Shown: piece by piece, positions 59,462 through 64,000 of the stretch
Numbering within the stretch: position 1 is the first letter of the stretch
Layout of the letters: the number at the start of each line of letters is the position of its first letter
Origin: a bacterium
Lineage (GTDB): Bacteria > Zhuqueibacterota > Zhuqueibacteria > Zhuqueibacterales > Zhuqueibacteraceae
Length of the DNA: 64,000 bases
Reading direction: 5' to 3'
NCBI GenBank assembly: GCA_023150945.1
Contig: JAKLJX010000005.1
Location: forward strand, 78,629 to 142,628
Notes under the pieces: model-generated
Told to the model about the DNA's origin: nothing
The model's database searches: none
The model's input: the letters and a program-made list of their open reading frames with translations, nothing else
Translations under genes and position numbers: made by a program

Positions 59462-59548
59462 CCGCCCGGGCGCTCATGATCCGAATCAACTTTGGTTGTT
59501 GAATTCTTGCGTCGAACGGGCTTCATAGGGCTCCAAGCGCCCGGGCGG
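59462..59548. repeat. Palindromic intergenic repeat, copy C
   Basis: CCGCCCGGGCGCT (59462-59474) is the exact reverse complement of AGCGCCCGGGCGG (59536-59548). The arms match copies A and B; the interior is different. Confidence 0.7.
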
Positions 59549-59710
59549 TCCTTCAAATGACCAAATTTCTACAGGGGATCTACGCCAGTTTTCAAACCAG
59601 TGAAATCTGATGCCCCGCGGGCAGCAATAAGCCCGATTCGCACACTGTTGTCTCGCACGATGACAGTGGTGGTGGATTTACTTCTCAACCTAACAGTGTA
59701 CTGACTGTTT

Positions 59711-59755
59711 TGCCCCTTACCCCTTGCCCTTGCTCCTCGCCCCTCGCCCCTTGAC
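59711..59755 (+). repeat. Pyrimidine-rich short tandem tract
   Basis: An imperfect series of CCCCTTGC and CCCCTCGC units of about eight bases runs up to the -35 of the kinase promoter. It resembles in period, not exactly in sequence, the repeats flanking the S23 pseudogene. Confidence 0.4.
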
Positions 59756-59778
59756 ATCCTGCCAAATTTCCCTATTTT
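59751..59778 (+). promoter_or_regulatory. Promoter for the FG-GAP sensor kinase gene
   Basis: Perfect -35 TTGACA (59751-59756), 16-base spacer, -10 TATTTT (59773-59778), about 90 bases upstream of ATG 59866. Confidence 0.6.
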
Positions 59779-59865
59779 CGTTGCTTGCAAACCAGCAGAC
59801 ACCTCCTAATCCGCCAGAGGCCGCCACAGCGCCACCGCGGTCAACCACGAAGAAGGCAAGCGCCC

Positions 59866-62800
59866 ATGATGAGGTTTCGGTTTTGGCTGTGTTCCGCACT
59901 CCTTCTTGGCCTGCCTGCAGCCGGTTTCTCCCAATACGCCTTTTATGATTCGGTGCACGGCATCTATTGGTCCCAAGTCGCCCCGCCGAGTGGCGAACGC
60001 TTCAGCGACAGCCAGCTCGTGCGCGAGGGCCTGGGCTATCTGACGGACGGGGCCGACAATCTCTACGAATACGACGCCGCGCGACCCCAACCCTGGCGCC
60101 GGTTGCCGCAACCGGGCCAGTACAAGATTGCAGAATACTTTGCTCTGGAGGCCGACGACATTTGGGCGGCGGTGGAAGTGCCGGAGATATTCAAGAATAT
60201 GCTCTATCATTGGGACGGCCACTCCTGGACACCGGCGTTCTCGCAAAACGTGTACAGCATTCTGAATATCTATTTTTCCTCTCCGGAAGAGGGCTGGCTG
60301 GCCTGTCACTATGGCGAGGTCTGGCACTACTTGCGTGGTCAATGGCAAAGGGAAAAATTCCCGGCCTTCCTGCACGTGCGTTACTTGGAGCCTGCGCCTG
60401 ATGGTTCACTTTATGCCGTTTGCCGCGCGCCGCAGCAGGGCGCGTTGCTGCGGCGCTGGCAAGGCGAATGGCAGCTTGTATCCGGTGATTTCTTTCCGAA
60501 TCTTACCGCGGTGTCTTTCACCCCTTCGAACCGCCTGATCGTTACCGAACCCAGCCTTGCGCCCCGGCGGCTGACATTCGGAAAGCAGCCGGCCTGGAGC
60601 TATCCGCTGCGCAACGTGGAGTTTTTTTCTGACGGCGCCGGCTACGGCGTGGATTTGTCAACCATCTATGCTTTTCAAGACACCGCCTGCACCGCCATCG
60701 CCACCTCGCCGATTCAACTCTCCGAAGTGCGGTTGTTCAGCAAAACCTTTTCGTGGATTGTGGGCGCGGAGGGTTTGGTGCTCATGCCGCAGCAGCACGT
60801 GCCGGCCGCCTTTCCCCAACCCCGGCTGGAATCTTCCTTTCAAATGCTTGAAGTGCCGGTGACGCGCCTGTATGGTCTGGCCGTGTTGCAAGACCGGCCG
60901 GCCGCGCCCTGGCGCGTCCATGCCATCGCCACCTATGGCCCCAACATGGTTTTTGATCCGGCTACTTTCTTCCCGTCGCGGGAGAAGCCCAATACCGGCG
61001 ATCGTTTTCCCGACCACGCGCCACGTTTGAATCTTGCCGGCTCCGAAAACTACACGACACGTGACAGCGTCTCCGGTGCGCTTCTGCCAAACTTCGATCA
61101 AGGCGTCACCACCGGCGACCTCAACGGCGACGGCCGCAGCGATCTCGTCGTCACCAGCATGTATGGCCATCCGTTTGTCTACTTCAAAAGCAATCGCGAA
61201 TTCTATCATGACGTGACTGCCTTTTCCGGTTTGAAAGAGTGGGGCAGCGTGCGCCGGCGCCCGATGCTCGCCACCTTGTTCGATGCCGATAACGACGGCG
61301 ATCTCGATTTGTTCATTGCCTGCCAGTATGCCAGCAACGCGTTCTTCGTCAACGACGGCCGCGGACGATTCACCGAGATGACCCAGGCCGCCGGCCTGGC
61401 CACCACCACCGGCGGCGGCGTCGGCGGCTATGCCGCGGACTTCGACGGCGACGGCTGGCAGGATTTGTATGTCACGTGTGTGAGCCGCACCAACCTGCTC
61501 TATCGCAATCGCGGCCCGGAGGGCAGCGGCCGGCCCCGTTTCGAAGACGTCAGCGCCAGCAGCGGCGAAGCCTGCCAGCAAGATCTCAAAGAATCGCAGG
61601 GCGCAGCGGTGGCGGACTATGACAACGACGGTGATCTCGACCTCTTTGTCTGTAATCGCATGAGCGCGAGCCTCCTGCTGCGCAACCAGGGCAACGGCAC
61701 CTTCAAAGACGTCACTGCCGCCGCCGGCCTGGCTCGCCAGGATCAGAGCATGGGCGCGCTCTTCTTTGACGCGGATTTGGACGGCCATCTCGACTTGCTG
61801 GTCACGAACATCGGCCGCAATCGCTTCTACAAGAACAGGGGGGATGGCTCGTTCGTCGAACAATCCAGCCAATTTGCCGACTGGGACGGCGCGCGCAACT
61901 TGATGGAGGCCAGCCAGCGCCTGGGCGGCAACAGCACCGGCCAGCTCGCCGTCGATCTCGATGAGGACAGCGACCTCGACATGCTCATCGCCAACTACGA
62001 CACCGGCATGTTTGCCCTGCGCAACGGAATGGACCGCCGGCGCTCCGGTATCGCCATTTCTCTGGAAGGAATTCTCAGCAACCGTTCTGCAGTGGGCAGC
62101 CGCGTTTTTCTCTATGAAGCCGATTCCACCGGCAGCCCGGCAAAGTTGGCGGGGCAGCGGCTGATCGAATCCAGCAGCGGCTTTGGCAGCAGTCCCGCTA
62201 AAATTGCCCATTTCGGCGTCGATTCCACCAAGACTTATTTCGCCCGGGTTTATTTTCCCTCCGGCATCGTGCGCGAGTTGCGCGGATTGCGCGGCGGCGA
62301 GCGGCGCGTGGCGGCGGAGCTTGCCGGCATGGGCGCCAGCGTCATCAAGGCCAGGCGCACGCTGGCGGATTTGTTCCTGGGTTTCCGCAGCCGCGAGCGC
62401 TACCTGGTTCTGTTGCTGGGCGCGCTGATACTTTTCCTGCTGGTGAAATTCGGCAGGAAATATTGGGGCGTGGCCGTACATGATGTGCCGCGCCTGGCCT
62501 GGACGTTCGGTTTGAGTTATTGGAGCAGCCTGATCTTGTGGCTCGCCGAGAGCCAGCTTGTTTTCATCTTGCGGCCGCTCGTCATCGGCACGGGCCTCAC
62601 GCTGGCGGCCATGCTCGCCATTCGCTTCCAGCGCATGCGGCGTGCCCGCGCGGCCTCGCTGGAGATGCTGCAGGTGCGGCTGCATGCCTTCGATCACGGC
62701 AGCGTTATTCATCAATTGATGAATCGTCTGGCCTTCTATCTCGAGAATCTGCAGAATGGAAACGAGCTGGCGCCGGCGGTGCGGGAAAAGCTGCTGCAGC

Positions 62801-63489
62801 TCGCGCGCAACACCCATTCCATTCTCAAACAGGAAATCGACGCGATTCTGACCTATCAATACGCGAACAATTTCGCGGCCGATCTGGCGCATGCGCTGGA
62901 AAGGAAGTGGAACCAATTCCGCCAACTGCTGCACGGCTTGCAGCGCGCCCTGCAGATGGACGAAAGGCCACAGCCGGAAGTGCTGGCCGCCCTGCGGCGC
63001 GGCCAGGAGCAAATCCGCGCGGGCATCGCGGAACTGAAGCAACGCTTGAGCGCGGAATACTACGCCGACGTGCCCCGCGTGATTGCGGATCTGCTGCAAC
63101 AGCGCGAAAGCAACGGACTGGCGCTGCGGCCGCATCCGGCGATGCCGCGCGCCCGCATCGCCGCGGCTGATCTTGCCTACGTGCTCGATGAATTGGTGAG
63201 CAACAGCCTGCGCCATCTCGACGGCCGTCCGGCACAAATCGCTTTCGAACTGCGCCACGCCTATGATGAAGTGCATCTCGAAGTACACGACAACGGCGCG
63301 GGCATTCCTCGAGAACTCTGGGAGGAGATTTTCAAACCGGGTTTCACCACCAAAGCCGAAGGCCGGGGCGGTTTCGGGCTGTATCACATTCGCCAGCGGG
63401 TCGAAAAAGCGGGCGGCAAAATCTTCGTGGCGGAGAGCCAGCCCGGCGGCGGCACGACCATGCGCATTTGCCTGAAAGCGGAGATCTAG
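59866..63489 (+). CDS. FG-GAP/ASPIC-UnbV sensor histidine kinase
   Basis: A 1207-residue protein. Residues 1-22 are a signal peptide; about 25-370 look like a beta-propeller; about 405-720 hold FG-GAP repeats with calcium-type loops (DLNGDGRSDL, DADNDGDLDL, DFDGDGWQDL, DYDNDGDLDL); about 725-825 resemble an ASPIC/UnbV domain (NRSAVGSRVFLY, AKIAHFGV, VYFPSGIVREL). Three membrane helices lie at about 846-863, 883-897 and 899-922. The C-terminal part is a histidine-kinase module: a possible phosphoacceptor at HAFDHGSVIHQLMN, then ATP-binding DELVSNSLRH, DNGAGI, FKPGFTTK and GRGGFGLY. No response regulator is adjacent. ATG 59866 has AAGAAGG nine bases upstream. The sensed ligand is unknown. Confidence 0.85.
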   Translation: MMRFRFWLCSALLLGLPAAGFSQYAFYDSVHGIYWSQVAPPSGERFSDSQLVREGLGYLTDGADNLYEYDAARPQPWRRLPQPGQYKIAEYFALEADDIWAAVEVPEIFKNMLYHWDGHSWTPAFSQNVYSILNIYFSSPEEGWLACHYGEVWHYLRGQWQREKFPAFLHVRYLEPAPDGSLYAVCRAPQQGALLRRWQGEWQLVSGDFFPNLTAVSFTPSNRLIVTEPSLAPRRLTFGKQPAWSYPLRNVEFFSDGAGYGVDLSTIYAFQDTACTAIATSPIQLSEVRLFSKTFSWIVGAEGLVLMPQQHVPAAFPQPRLESSFQMLEVPVTRLYGLAVLQDRPAAPWRVHAIATYGPNMVFDPATFFPSREKPNTGDRFPDHAPRLNLAGSENYTTRDSVSGALLPNFDQGVTTGDLNGDGRSDLVVTSMYGHPFVYFKSNREFYHDVTAFSGLKEWGSVRRRPMLATLFDADNDGDLDLFIACQYASNAFFVNDGRGRFTEMTQAAGLATTTGGGVGGYAADFDGDGWQDLYVTCVSRTNLLYRNRGPEGSGRPRFEDVSASSGEACQQDLKESQGAAVADYDNDGDLDLFVCNRMSASLLLRNQGNGTFKDVTAAAGLARQDQSMGALFFDADLDGHLDLLVTNIGRNRFYKNRGDGSFVEQSSQFADWDGARNLMEASQRLGGNSTGQLAVDLDEDSDLDMLIANYDTGMFALRNGMDRRRSGIAISLEGILSNRSAVGSRVFLYEADSTGSPAKLAGQRLIESSSGFGSSPAKIAHFGVDSTKTYFARVYFPSGIVRELRGLRGGERRVAAELAGMGASVIKARRTLADLFLGFRSRERYLVLLLGALILFLLVKFGRKYWGVAVHDVPRLAWTFGLSYWSSLILWLAESQLVFILRPLVIGTGLTLAAMLAIRFQRMRRARAASLEMLQVRLHAFDHGSVIHQLMNRLAFYLENLQNGNELAPAVREKLLQLARNTHSILKQEIDAILTYQYANNFAADLAHALERKWNQFRQLLHGLQRALQMDERPQPEVLAALRRGQEQIRAGIAELKQRLSAEYYADVPRVIADLLQQRESNGLALRPHPAMPRARIAAADLAYVLDELVSNSLRHLDGRPAQIAFELRHAYDEVHLEVHDNGAGIPRELWEEIFKPGFTTKAEGRGGFGLYHIRQRVEKAGGKIFVAESQPGGGTTMRICLKAEI

Positions 63490-63591
63490 GATTGGGTCGG
63501 AGAGATGATCACGCCCGCAAAGTTTTTTGCACCGCGAAGGCGCCAAGAACGCAAAGAAAGATCTCAGAATTGCCGCTGGGCTTGCAGTTTT

Positions 63592-63639
63592 GGGAATTTC
63601 GGTTCAGCCGAGGTTGGGACATTTTCGGACGGACACGCT
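63592..63639 (+). repeat. Dispersed repeat containing CAGCCGAGGTTGG, copy 2
   Basis: TTTCGGTTCAGCCGAGGTTGG followed by GACATTTTCGGAC and CACGCT closely matches 1181-1225 in the same orientation. Confidence 0.55.
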
Positions 63640-63852
63640 AGCGCATTTCTTTTGCCGGAAGAGTCGTGAGCCGCTCTGTCATGCTGCCGGCCTCCTTCCG
63701 CGCGAAGGGCTTGTGCCCAACGCGGGGAAGATCCGTTGCGGGATGACTTGATCAGCGCCGGTACTGCGCGACAAATACCAGCGCGTCCGGCCAGCACCAT
63801 CGTCATTGTCATTCAGATAAACCTTGTGAAGTTTTCGGCGACCAGGCCGGGA

Positions 63853-63885
63853 ATTCACAAGATCCCTTTGGGATGACAAAGTCGA
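63853..63885 (+). repeat. Dispersed repeat ATTCACAAGATC...GGGATGACA, copy 2
   Basis: ATTCACAAGATC, five bases, GGGATGACAAAGTCGA; nearly the same as 38936-38966. Confidence 0.5.
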
Positions 63886-63966
63886 GATGTTTCCCTCAGC
63901 CAGAACAAGAACAGCGAAGTTGGTTCAAGCTCGCTACAACGATGTGATCACAAAACGGAGAACCCT

Positions 63967-64000
63967 ATGCCAAGCAAGAGAAATTTTCCTGCGAGCACTC
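63967..64000 (+). CDS. Possible start of a further gene (truncated by window end)
   Basis: ATG 63967 follows GGAG with a six-base spacer. Only eleven codons (MPSKRNFPAST) are visible, so neither coding status nor family can be judged. Confidence 0.3.
   Translation, partial: MPSKRNFPAST

Larger units (their letters stand above)
59236..59865. other. Intergenic region upstream of the FG-GAP sensor kinase
   Basis: Divergent control region between the oxidoreductase and kinase genes. It contains the palindromic repeat copy C at 59462-59548, a pyrimidine-rich tract of near-repeats (CCCCTTGC/CCCCTCGC units, about 59711-59755), and the promoter at 59751-59778. No gene is supported. Confidence 0.6.
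63490..63966. other. Repeat-containing intergenic region at right edge
   Basis: No supported gene. It holds ACCGCGAAGGCGCCAAGAA-type short repeats at about 63530-63560, the dispersed repeats at 63592-63639 and 63853-63885, and GAAGATCC...GGGATGAC phrases common in bacterial intergenic repeats. Confidence 0.55.

Noticed and set aside
60658-63546. A 962-codon open frame on the minus strand opposite the FG-GAP kinase
   Set aside because: Shadow frame; low-complexity His/Gln/Ala-rich product, and the plus strand has well-conserved FG-GAP and kinase motifs.

Overview
The window is a GC-rich chromosomal segment from a Gram-negative bacterium with an outer membrane. It carries a TonB-dependent receptor ending in Phe, an ExbB/ExbD/TonB motor, several lipoproteins, an AsmA-like protein and a periplasmic amidase. 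A fused E1 alpha/beta 2-oxoacid dehydrogenase, FG-GAP/ASPIC proteins, very large TPR-CHAT proteins and a short-patch intergenic repeat load point to an uncultured lineage of the FCB group or a neighbour (KSB1- or Calditrichota-like). That placement is inference; no rRNA or tRNA gene was seen. The sequence shows no transposase, integrase, phage gene or CRISPR array.

Layout. 1-688: left-edge fragment of a saccharopine-dehydrogenase-like protein (minus). 689-2423: long intergenic stretch with repeat pieces and one possible 44-residue membrane peptide. 2424-4967: two overlapping ATP-grasp ligases plus a GNAT acetyltransferase, a compact candidate amide-bond-forming pathway. 5232-10027: a CNT nucleoside transporter and two APC amino-acid permeases, interrupted by a decayed four-helix-bundle (S23/IVP) gene; a perfect bidirectional hairpin terminator follows. 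10233-13515 (minus): cutA, an MBL-fold hydrolase, tonB-like, exbB, exbD. 13642-14826 (minus): a small protein and a polytopic membrane protein. 14981-15910: an exported protein with a BlaI-like winged helix. 15987-18816 (minus): lipoprotein and TonB-dependent receptor behind a Fur-box-like promoter.

19237-27397 is a complete-looking carotenoid cluster: CrtYcd-type cyclase, CrtD-like and CrtI desaturases, CrtB, acyltransferase, glycosyltransferase, CruF, CrtW. A class II photolyase follows. The gene set predicts an acylated glycoside of a monocyclic 4-keto-gamma-carotene (salinixanthin-like). 29001-38874 is a co-directional run of housekeeping and stress genes: DUF1232, amidase, NUDIX, lipoprotein, histone-deacetylase-family, pcm, an RpiB with a EutQ-like N-terminus, PspC, a membrane protein, and fused E1.

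39493-59235 (minus) holds a MinD-like ATPase, AsmA-like and FecR-domain proteins, a 2765-residue exported propeller-TPR-CHAT-TPR-CHAT protein, an AT-richer STAND NTPase with TPRs, a retropepsin-like protein and a molybdopterin oxidoreductase. 59866-63489 encodes an unusual FG-GAP/ASPIC sensor kinase. The most notable points are the double-CHAT giant with one degenerate CHAT domain and its compositionally foreign STAND neighbour, the FG-GAP kinase, the exported BlaI-like protein, the RpiB lacking the usual catalytic Cys, and dispersed palindromic repeats shared by distant intergenic regions.
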